In this document: in pieces, positions 25,084 through 36,200 of the stretch | Layout of the letters: each line of letters begins with the position of its first letter | Numbering within the stretch: position 1 is the first letter of the stretch | NCBI GenBank assembly: GCA_029582155.1 | Contig: CM055909.1 | Span: 49,230,412 to 49,294,411 of the forward strand | DNA length: 64,000 nt | Source: Panopea generosa | Taxonomy: Eukaryota; Mollusca; Bivalvia; Adapedonta; Hiatellidae | Direction of reading: 5' to 3' | Position numbers and translations under genes: made by a program | The notes under the pieces: model-generated | Databases searched by the model: none | Told to the model about the DNA's origin: nothing | Seen by the model: the letters and a program-made list of their open reading frames with translations, nothing else

Positions 25084-25879
25084 TGAATTGTCGTCTGCAA
25101 CCGTTCTCTTGGGAAACACGTCAACATTATTGATATGTCAAACAATACGAATACCATTTAAACAACGATATAGAGTATTTCCACTTAAATTTGAATACAA
25201 ATAACATGTTTTACAAAGTTATAAAAAGTTTCCAAACAGTTCCATCAATTTCTTGAAATATTGCTCCGCGCAGGCTTCCGGATAATAGATCTACTTTTTT
25301 TATACGTCATATGAAAATATACTTCTTATAATCATACTGCAAGAAATTAAATTAATAAAAATAACAAACCAAAAGTTATAAGTATAACTATATTATCAAT
25401 AGATATATATTACAAATTTAATTCGACCTATTTTCTTTGCGTAGCAATAAACATAATGAACTCGTATCAGCATCAGTTGACCTTTTGACCTGTATTGGGC
25501 ACATTTAATAAAGGGGCTAAACATATTTCTGTCAACTCAATTTATGATTTTAACACGTTCCAATTAGAAAGCAGCAACCTAATTCAGATATTATCTTATA
25601 AGGATAATTGAAACCAAAAATAATATGTAGTTATGACAGAGACGTATTTCAACAGAGATAAGTGACTGTAGGTGCGTGTCTAAATGTCGGGTAGCATATT
25701 TGGCATTTTTCACATCTTGGAAACTACAATCCTCCTGAACCTGTTTAGTTTAAACATATTTTATGACCATATAAACACATATTAACATATATACCATGCA
25801 TATAAGTAAAACACAATTGAAGGTAAAAGGGTCTGGCCACAAGTTCTCTCAACATTAGATACCGCCTTTTCCTGAATTA

Positions 25880-26375
25880 CAGCAAGGACTTGTACAGAAG
25901 GATAGGAAACTTGCGTCTCCTGACTATATGTTGATGAAATAACACATGAATGATTCATAATTTGCAAATTATCCATTCATAATGCACAGGCAACTGATTT
26001 CTTGAACATAAACTGTAGGTTATATGTAACCTTAGATGTTTAAACATGTTTCGATCACGCAAAGTGCTCTTGAATCAAATATAGTGATGTTTTAAGGCAA
26101 ATTTATCGTAATTTGTCGTTATTTTAGCTGCAATATACATATTTTGTAATCACAAGTACTTTAACAATTTTGAACGCACATTTCTGAAAATGGTATTGTT
26201 ATGTTGACAATTTCTTTCTGCAGTGTAACAATTTTGATTTGTATTCCTGAGATGAATGGAAGTGAAGATAATTAAAAAAAAGAGATATTGCGAGATTTTG
26301 CGTAAATACGCGACCGTTCACAAAATCTTAATCAGTTGCCTTTCCTTTTCTATTTAATTCCTTGATTACAACAGT
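25880..26375 (+). mobile_element. 0.48-kb MITE family M11 copy
   Basis: Opens gcaaggacttgtacagaagg and closes ccttttctatttaattcctt, roughly inverted ends. Inner landmarks: aaatttatcgtaatttgtcg, ttattttagctgcaatatac, gtattcctgagatgaatgga and gagattttgcgtaaatacgc. Confidence 0.72.
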
Positions 26376-26740
26376 GACTTGTTAGATTACAGAGACTGGC
26401 AGGTTTTAACAATTCAACATACCTGGTTGATTTTTCGGATGGCACCTGCAGTATTTCTTTAATACCTCTTTGAACCATTGTCTGAATTGATAATTGGAAA
26501 TAGTCGACAATAACATATTTATCAGCTTTACTTTGGCACCAAAATTATTAATTATATCTCAGCATTAAAGAGATAGTTCTAGACTGAGTGGGGTATCATG
26601 TCTTAAGCAACCATCTGGTCATGACTATTGGTGAGAAACCTCTAGTACCAATTATGTAATAGTCCACTCTCTAAAGTGCCAACCCAGATGTTCCCCCGAT
26701 ACAATTAGCAAAGGGTCTGAAAACTTTAACCCCCCCCCCC

Positions 26741-26741
<1 letters not shown>

Positions 26742-26802
<61 letters not shown>
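26742..26802. repeat. (CA)n microsatellite
   Basis: About 30 perfect CA dinucleotides, preceded by a run of C (26731-26740). Confidence 0.95.
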
Positions 26803-27032
26803 AACACAACCACATTTCCATTTTGAATGACCGTGGAGGAAGTGGGGGAGGGTTGTATGATTAATCCGCCATTTTAATAGTTAATAGTTCCAGAATCAAT
26901 TGAAGAAAATATAATAGCATATACCCCTGAAGACAAAAAAAAATATTTATGATAATAATAATGCTAGAATCAATGCAAATAATCAATGACTTTCATTATA
27001 TAAAGATGTAAAACTGTAAGAAAATCTGTGCA

Positions 27033-27035
<3 letters not shown>

Positions 27036-27127
<92 letters not shown>
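27036..27127. repeat. (GA)n microsatellite
   Basis: About 45 GA dinucleotides with one interruption (agaagag near 27095). Lies 230 bases from the (CA)n tract. Confidence 0.95.
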
Positions 27128-27129
<2 letters not shown>

Positions 27130-28363
27130 AAACTAACGCTGATTAGGGCCAATACCTTTAAATAACAGAAAAGTTAGTAGGCTTGTGAATTACACACGGT
27201 GCTTGTTAAAATATCTACTTCCGGCGTCATCGTTGTCAAGAAATAACCAAGATTTTATTTATTCTATGTCACATTGGTAAGCCATTAGTTTAGGCAAATT
27301 TAATTGATGACTAGCTATGAACACGTCTTTTTATACGTTTACAATCTAATTACAGATCGCAAGTATACTCAAAAATGATAATTTAGAAATGCTGTTCTTT
27401 CTTTTTATCGGATTCTTCTTCCAATATAATGAGCTTGGATATTTCCAGATCGTATTTGGATCAACTATAAAAAAAAATGTCATGTTGATTGCGTACACAT
27501 TTTCCAGATGGGTACAGTTTAAAAGTCTATGAGCTCTGAGTTGTCAGACAGACAAGAGTATACTGGTTATATAGTGGTCGTACCTAATTACGCGAGTCTA
27601 AAAATTTCAACCATGTAAAGAATGGCATCATTACTAAACAGTAATAAGTTTACTTAAGTGTGCTTAGTAAAAAAACAGTTGCCGATACGAAATGCAAACA
27701 AATGCCAATGCTAATGGAGGTTGGAGGTTGGAGCTTTGCGTATGTCTTCCAAGATTGTTATTATACGGGCATTCGCGGTAATAGGTATCCCTTGTATACC
27801 TAATACTGTGATATACCTATTACCGCAGAAAAGAACACATATTTTATTTGACTTATACACAGTACATCATCATATACATAGACGTGTAAATCAAAGATCA
27901 TAATTATCGCTTATAAAACATTAGTTAGACCAAAATTATAACATATGCAAGAATCACTACAAACAAATACCACAATGCATGCGCAGTCATAGACTTGATA
28001 CATATTCTAAACTGACAAAAACTAGAAACATGAAGACTATGCTCTTGGAAGGCTTATTATGTTCTAAAAACTCATAAACCACCAACTTGCTATATCCTGA
28101 ACTCCTCATTTGCTCTTTTGACACAAGAACTTAGACATCAAGGCTATAAACAGATAACATATACAAACACACAGTTATGTGTGTTGTCTTTGGGCATCTG
28201 CTGCATATTCTTAACATTACTTCTACCCAGGAAGACTTCATATACTGTTTCCTTCATGAAATATTTGCTTAGCTTGGTCTTAAAACTAAAATTATCATAG
28301 TTTCAATATTGATCAATTTGAATGATTAAAAAATAAATCTTCCGATATTCTTCACACAACAGG

Positions 28364-28566
28364 GTCCTACGTGGCCGAGTGGTCTATGACGATGTAGGTA
28401 CGAGTCTTGCTTATTCAATAAACTTCATGTGAGAAAGAGTGCCAGTTACTTGTGGAAGGACAGTGGTTCTACTCAGATTCATTCTGAGATTTTCCTCCAC
28501 CAATAAAACTGGATATATATGCAATATATATAACTTGAAATGTGTTGAAAATGGTGTTAAACTTAT
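28364..28566 (+). repeat. SINE family S3 copy
   Basis: Head tacgtggccgagtggtctat is tRNA(Ser/Leu)-like; body ggaaggacagtggttctact; tail ccaataaaactggatatata and gtgttgaaaatggtgttaaa. It is followed directly by a reverse SINE of another family. Confidence 0.75.
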
Positions 28567-28876
28567 GTTGTTGTTGCGGGTTTAGCGTCACTTTCAACAA
28601 TTTTTCAGTCATATCACAACGGTGTCTACTTGAGACAGTATTTTGAGCACTGTCATGCTGGAGTATCATGCCGTAGACACATGGCTTGATACCCCACTTA
28701 GTCACATTATACTGACACTGGGCAGACCAGACCTAGAACTTTCCTCTAAATGCTGAGCGTCAAGCAAGGAAGCTTTTAGTACCATTTTTAAAGTCTTTGG
28801 TATGACCCGGCCGAGGATTGAACCCACAACCTTCCGCATGCGAAGTTGACGCTCTACCACTAGACCATGCTGCAGT
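28567..28876 (-). repeat. SINE family S5 copy, reverse
   Basis: About 310 bases ending with a tRNA-like head in reverse (ccgaggattgaacccacaac, then acgctctaccactagacc). The body has tgatgccgtagacaca-type sequence. It abuts the S3 SINE in tail-to-tail arrangement. Confidence 0.7.
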
Positions 28877-30179
28877 CGTTAAACTTATTCTTTACACAAA
28901 ACACTGTTATTCTTTCATGTGTATGAAAACCAAATGCTCTAGGATAAAAAATACCAGACAAATGCTCTGAGAAGTACAAATGTATTATTTTTTAAACCAT
29001 ATGGTACCTCTCTGTAAACAAATTGCATGTCAAATGTAATTTCAGCCTCTTCGTTTCCCATTTACACTAATTGTTTCATTAATTATTGACGAAGCAATCT
29101 TAAGACAACACACCAGTCGATGGGATGAAATGCGGTATCTGTTTGTAGAAATTACATAGCGCAGGGTAGCAAGTGATATAAAGTTTGTTTATTTGACTGC
29201 AATTTACAGATAATAAAACAGTTTATAGGGAAAGAGTGTTAATTGTGCATAATCTTTTATGTCTTCTGGAAAACAGACAACATTTATATTTAGATGAAAA
29301 ATAATGCTTTGCTTTTTTTTATCTTTCAAGAAAAGTTAAAATCTAATGTTACTAGGCAATAACTTGAAGTTATTTAACAAACAGCACAATAAAGACATCA
29401 ATGTGCATGGATTTGAGTGGATGGTGAAATAAAGCTATGCTTTGTTAAGTTTGTATTTAGCAATTATACTTGCCAAAGGTCAAACAGGCTTAGGTTATGG
29501 TAATGTGTGTGTCTGTCTGTCTTTCCATATATTTTTAATGTAACTCTGTATTACTTGTATTTTTCGCCTGATAGTGACTTTAGTGCAGGTCGGATCAGAA
29601 AGAACAAAGATGGGTCCTTCACTTATTGAAAAACATTGATTTTGCCTCGTAATCACCATAGCACCTTCAGTTCTCTCCCTATCTATGCCAAACTTGTTAA
29701 AAATGTCAATGAGACTAAAAGCTCAGAAAAAGTTTTGAAACAACCCAATCAGACCAAAATGACACAAGTTATGGTCTTTGAATGAATGAAAATACTGAAT
29801 TTTGTCTTGTACTGTAGAGCCTTAAGGTTTAATTTGAATCTGACTAAACTTGGTCAGAATATTTATGTTCATGGAATCTTAAGCAGGTTCTTGAAATCGG
29901 AACACTCTCATTAATTTTGCAACACCTTGTAATTAAGTTGAACTGAATTGATATTATGATTTGAATTATGTAATAATCAAATGTTTCTTAAATCTGTTGT
30001 CTAATTATCTATTGTAGGGAAATATGAATGGCTGGAATGGTAGAGGAGAAACACTAATGATGACAGATCTATCTTAAATACACGATGCTATTAATCTCCT
30101 CCTGTTACAACTGACCTGTGGCTGTTGCCTGTTTACTGAACTGACTTGTAGCTGGTTCCTGTTTACTGTATTACAAAAC
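28877..30179. other. Upstream region of CCDC89
   Basis: No repeat of the families above was seen in the last kilobase. 30000-30179 is the likely 5' UTR or an untranslated exon, with a duplicated phrase (ctggttcctgtttactg / ctgttgcctgtttactg). No TATA box could be assigned with confidence. Confidence 0.4.
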
Positions 30180-30245
30180 ATGGAGTACTCCGTCCAGTTG
30201 AATGGCCAGATGATTGCGCAAGCAAGCTCTGGTGACAGAAATGAG
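30180..30245 (+). CDS. CCDC89: CCDC89 coding exon 1
   Basis: Residues 1-22, starting [14 protein letters not shown] and ending in phase 0 at a strong GAG|gtaaga donor. I chose this ATG because it opens a short clean frame that continues exactly into exon 2 in phase. An internal methionine in exon 2 (codon at 30587) could start a 329-residue protein if this exon were non-coding. The N-terminal stretch is not conserved with vertebrates, so the start is the least certain part of the model. Confidence 0.6.
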
Positions 30246-33200
30246 GTAAGATATTTTACACTTTTAAATTTGTTTCATACAAATGCTGCAACATAACGTA
30301 TCATAAAAATCTGTAGAGATTCAGTTTTCATTTCAGGTTTTGTCTGCTTTCATATATGAAGCCTAAAATGAATGAATTCAGTAGAAAACTAAAATGAATA
30401 TTAGTTGATTCATAAAGTTCCAACAGGAAGGAGGCCTTATGTTTGCTAAGTACTTTTTCTTCATTGTCTGCCTGTCTTTCTTTGCAACCCCCACCTCCTC
30501 ATCATATTCAACTTGATTGTAATTAATTGAATTGTATACACATATGTGACAGTAATTTCTCATTTCTCTTTAAGGGTAACACGGAGATGGCAAGTTTATC
30601 CAAATTAAAGGGACTGAACAAAGATGACAAAACAGAAAATGCCATGTTGCGATCTCGCATCGATGAGCAATCGCAGCTCATCATGATTCTGAAGAATCGC
30701 GCTGACGAATCCTACACCAAAATACAAACATTGGAAAGATTGAACAAGGAAATGGTAGAATTCAGAGACGATGCCAAGGAACAAATTCAACATGAGATTA
30801 GAAAGTTTAACCTCCTTGATGCTCGTTTTAATGATCTCGCTTCCAATCATGAGGAAATTATTAAATACAAAGACGAATATAAACGTGTAAATGCCGAACT
30901 TCGGCTCGAGAATGATAAATTGAGAGATGAGAATGCAAGACTTTTTTCAAAAGCATTGCAAGAAAAAGATACGACAATACACACGTTGGAAGGAAAATTA
31001 GTGAGTGCCAGGGACAATTTATCTGCTCTTGATACAAAGTACAGGTAGGTATAAAAAAAACTATTCCACGCGTGTATCGAATTGTATAAGGACTTAAATA
31101 AAACTGTTTAATTTTTATCCACAAATCAAGGGCTTAGTACAAGAATTGTCTAACTCAAAATAGAATAACTCTTGAAATATTCAGCAGGAAGTATACATTT
31201 ATCTTAGTTTATATTATTTTATTTTAGCTTGGTTGCGAAGAAAGCTCAGAGCTTATATGATTATGAACTGCTCTCAATTCCTGCTTCCTGGGTAGATTCG
31301 GAACTGAGTGTTGTTTTTTGAGAGGCATGGGATAGAGTTGGAGATTAAACCTGCAACCTCTGGCATGAGCAGCCAACACTATCCATTTGTCTTGACTGCC
31401 AATTACATTTCATTCTCATTTCTTGTTTTTCTATGCTAGCACATGTATTAATATGTTATTATTTACTATGATAAGCTTACTTTACTTTTCTAAATCTGGT
31501 CAGACAAGCTGTTCAGGAAGGTCGAAGTAGAGAAGAAACGTTACGAAATGAACTGTCGGCATTACAGGACAAGTATAAAGCAGACGTTAAGGCATTACAG
31601 CACAAACTGACTGATACCGAGGAAAGATTGAAAGGTAGGACCTGGTGTTGCTGTACCAGTCTCAGATAGCCATCTACGGCAAGATGGAATTGTGAACTAG
31701 AAAATTAATGGTTGTTGTAAATAATTTTCTATAAATCTATTGTTGAACAAATTTTAAACTTTTTTATAATGGGGTCTAACGCCATTTTCGACACATTTCA
31801 GGTTATATATGGCATATCCAGTTTTATTGGTGGAGGAAGACCTCTGAATGAACTGGCAAACTTTTTCACATAAAGTTTTTGGTGCAAGACTTGAACCTAC
31901 GATCTTAGCTGTTATATTGTGCAATATTTCCCAATCTGTTAAATAAAAATACTATTTGCATTACATCCCAATTTCTTAAATACAATAAATTCTAAACTTA
32001 TTTATTTTACTTCGATTGTGAAACAAGTTCTTAAAACTAAGGCAAATCACGCTCAAAGTCTTCCTTGTTAGAACCAGTACTAAGCATATGTTGAAAAGTG
32101 CCTTGCTCAAAGACACCACACATAGCCGTGGTGGAGGATCAAACCCATGACCTTCTGATCATGGGTTCGATGCTCTACCACTGGACCACATGCTCCACTT
32201 CACTGTGAACTATTGCATACACATGGAGAATACTGGCCTTACCTGCTCCAGATATTATCATGTTATTATGTTTGGTGTGGACACTTAAATAGTCTCGATT
32301 GTTATCCTAGTGATCTGCCTTTGTTTCAATTCAAATATCGACCGGGTAAACTTTCTATGTGATGAAATGTCTTTTAATAAAGAACAGCTCAACTAAAATA
32401 GTTGGCCAAGTGGTCTAAGGCGCCGTCTCAAGATCACTGACCTCTCACCACTAAGGTCATAGGTTCGAGTCCTGCTTGCTTTAATCACTTTATGTGAGAA
32501 AATTTCCAGTTACTTGCAGAAGGACGGTTGTTCTACTCAGACTAACTCAGTCTGGCATCTTCCATCATCAGTAAAACTGGATATGTCATATATAACCTAT
32601 TGAAAATGGCATTAAACCCCATTCAAAAGAAATATATATTGTGCGGTGATCACATGTCTATAATTGTTATATTGTGCAGGTGCTCACAAGTCCTATAATT
32701 GTTATAGTGTGCAGGTGCTCACATGTCCTATAATTGTTATACTGTGCAGGTGCTCACAAGTCATATAATTGTTATATTGTGCAGGTGCTCACATGTCTAT
32801 AATTGTTATACTGTGCAGGTGCTCACATGTCATAATTGTTATATTGTGCAGGTGCTCACATGTCATATAATTGTTATACTGTGCAGGTGCTCATATGTCA
32901 TATAATTGTTATACTGTGCAGGTGCTCACATGTCCTATATTTGTTATACTGTGCAGGTGCTCAAGTGTCATATAATTGTTATATTGTGCAGGTGCTCACA
33001 TGTCATAATTGTTATATTGTGCAGGTGCTCACATGTTATATAATTGTTATATTGTGCAGGTGCTCACATGTCTATAATTGTTATATTGTGCAGGAGCTCA
33101 CAAGTCCTATAATTGTTATATTGTGCAGGTGCTCACATGTCATATAATTGTTATATTGTGCAGGTGCTCACATGTCTATAACTGTTATACTGTGCAGGTG

Positions 33201-36200
33201 CTCACATGTCCTATAATTGTGATATTGTGCAGGTGCTAATTACAAACTCCAGAACCAGATAGATACAAGACAAAATGCTGATCAGGAGGCGGCCAACAAG
33301 ATACAACAACTGACCAAAGAAAAAGATGAACTCCTAGATCTGGCCATGCAGAGGGGAAAGATTATACAGGTAAAGTTAACGTTCCTGCCACTCATAGCAG
33401 CACACCAAATAGAGCAGTTTAGTAGGCTTGAATTTAAAGGTGGACCAATCTTTATTGTGATATTCGCTTGCTATTTTCTGCTCACTGTTATTTCTAAAGT
33501 TGTTCAGACAATCCGTTCAAGGCCAGTTTGAACATGCAAAATTAACTGAAGGCATTACAGATCTGGACAAGTTTAAAGGGGGGACAAAAGCATTACAACA
33601 TAAACTGAATGATTTGAACATATAATAATCTTAATTTCTAAATATAAACAAACATTAATTTTACCAGCCATTAAGCCTTGTATAAGATAGTCACATGATC
33701 ATACAGATGTAACAAAATTTCGCATGAGTATGAAAAACAACACAAAATGCTTCCTTAGTTTTGGAATGACACTTTTAGTTTTCAAAACATTAAAATTGCC
33801 TGGCTAGACATCTACTAATATTTCTTATTTATCTGTTAAGATGGTGTGCAAAAAACAATGATATGTTGGTTGTTTCACAATATGTATTTGTCTCGCAACA
33901 TTGATTTCTCTGAATATTGTATAAAGATATGTCTTGTCTGGCATCATTGATCTGTCTGACACCATTGCTCTGTCTGGCAACACTGATTTGTCTGAGTACA
34001 TTGATCTGTCTTGCAACATTGTTTTATCTTCTCTGGCAACATTGATCTGTCTGACATTATTGACCTGTCTGGCAACATTGTTTTGTTTTGTCTGACATCA
34101 TTGATTTGTCTGAGTACATTGATCTGTCTGGCAACATTGTTTTGTCTTGTCTGGCAACATTAATCTGTCTGGCAGCACTGTTTTGTTTTTTCCGGCATCA
34201 TTGATCTGTCTGACATCATTGATTTGTTTGAGTACATTGATCTGTCTGGCAACATTGTTTTGTCTTGTCTGGCAACATTGACCTGTCTGGTAACGTTGTT
34301 TTGTTTTGTCTGACATTATTGATTTGTCTAACATCATTGATTTGTCTGAGTACATTGATTTGTCTGGCAATATTGTTTTGTCTTGTCTGGCAACATTGAT
34401 CTGTCTGACATCATTGATTTGTCTAAGTGCATTTATCTGCCTGACAACATTGTTTTGTCTTGTCTGGCATCATTGATCTGTCTGACGCCATTGACCTGTC
34501 TGGAAACATTGTTTTGTTTTGCCTGGCATCATTGATTTGTCTGGGTACATTGAGCTGTCTGGCAACATTGTTTTGTGTGTTGTCTGGCAACATTGATCTG
34601 TCTTACACCATTGTCCTGTCTGGCAACATTGTTTTGTTTTGTCTTGAATCATTGATCTATCTGACATCATTGACTTGTCTGAGTACATTGATATGTCTGG
34701 CAACATTGTTTTATCTTGTCTGGCAACATTGATCTGTCTGGCACCATTGGCCTGTCTGGTAACATTGTTTTGTCTTGTCTGGCAACATTGATCTGTCTGG
34801 CACCATTGGCCTGTCTGGCAACATTATTTTGTTTTGTCTGGCTCCATTGATCTATCTGACATTATTGATTTGTACTACATGATCTGTCTGGCAACATTGT
34901 TTAATCTTGTCTGGCAACATTGATCTGTCTGACATCATTGACCTGTCTGGCAACATTGGTTTGTCTTGTCTGGCATTATTTATCTGTCTAACATTATTGA
35001 TTTGCCTAAGTACATTGATCTTTCTGGTAACATTGATATATGTCTTGTCTGGAATCATTGATCTGTCTGATACCAATGATTTATTTGAGTACATTGGTCT
35101 GCCGGGCTATGTTTATTTGTCTTGTCTGGCATCATTGATCTGTTTGAGTGCATTGTTATGTCTTGTCAGGTATCATTGATCTGTCTGGCATCATTGATAA
35201 CTCTGACATTATTGATCTGTCTGGCAACATTGTTTTGTCTTGTCTGTCAACATTGACCTGTCTGGCAAAGTTGTTTTGTTTTGTCTGACATTATTGATTT
35301 GTCTAACATCATTGATTTGTCTGGCATCATTGATCTGCCTGGCCACATTGATTTGTCTTGTCTGGTGTCATTAATCTGTCTAACATTATTGATTTGTCTG
35401 GCGTCATTAATCTGTCGGACATCATTGCTCTGTCTGGCATCATTGATCTGTCGGACATTATTGATTTGCCCAAGTACATTGATCTGTCTGGCCACATTGA
35501 TTTATTTTGTCTTGCATCATTGATCTGTCGAATTTAAATGATCTGTCTGACATCATTGATCTGTCCGACATTATTGATCTGTCTGACATTATTGATCTGT
35601 CTGATGTTTGACATTATTGATCTGTCTGACAACATTGATTTGTCTGACATTATTGATCTGTCTGACATTATTGATATGTCTGACAACATTGATCTGTCTG
35701 ACATCATTGATCTGTCTGACATCATTGATCTGTCTGTCATTATTGATCTGTCTGACGTCTGACATTATCAATCTGTCTGACATCATTGATTTGTCTGACA
35801 TCATTGATCTGTCTGATGTCTGACATTATTGATCTGTCTGACAACATTGATTTGTCTGACATTATTGATCTGTCTGACATCATTGATCTGTCTGACATCA
35901 TTGGGCTGTCTGACATCATTGGTCTGTCTGACATCATTGGTCTGCCTGACATCATTGATCTGCCTGGCATCATTGATCTGTCTGGCATCATTGATCTGTC
36001 TGACATAATTGATCTGTCTGACATTATTGATCTGTCTGACATTATTGATCTGTCTGGCATCATTGATCTGTCTGGCATCATTGATCTGTCTGACATCATT
36101 GATCTATCTGACATCATTGATCTGTCTGACATAATTGATCTGTCTGACATAATTGATCTGTCTGACATAATTGATCTGTCTGACATTATTGATCTGTCTG

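Larger units (their letters stand above)
26376..28363. other. No gene seen; microsatellites
   Basis: Two microsatellites; near 27770-27825 a short inverted repeat (ggtaataggtatcccttgta / tatacctattaccgc). No coding region recognised. Confidence 0.5.

Noticed and set aside
26970..27152. Leu/Ser repeat protein
   Set aside because: Translation of the (GA)n microsatellite.
32723..33147. Cys/Val-rich frames ([10 protein letters not shown] repeats)
   Set aside because: Frames within the 35-bp acceptor-bearing array; intron sequence.
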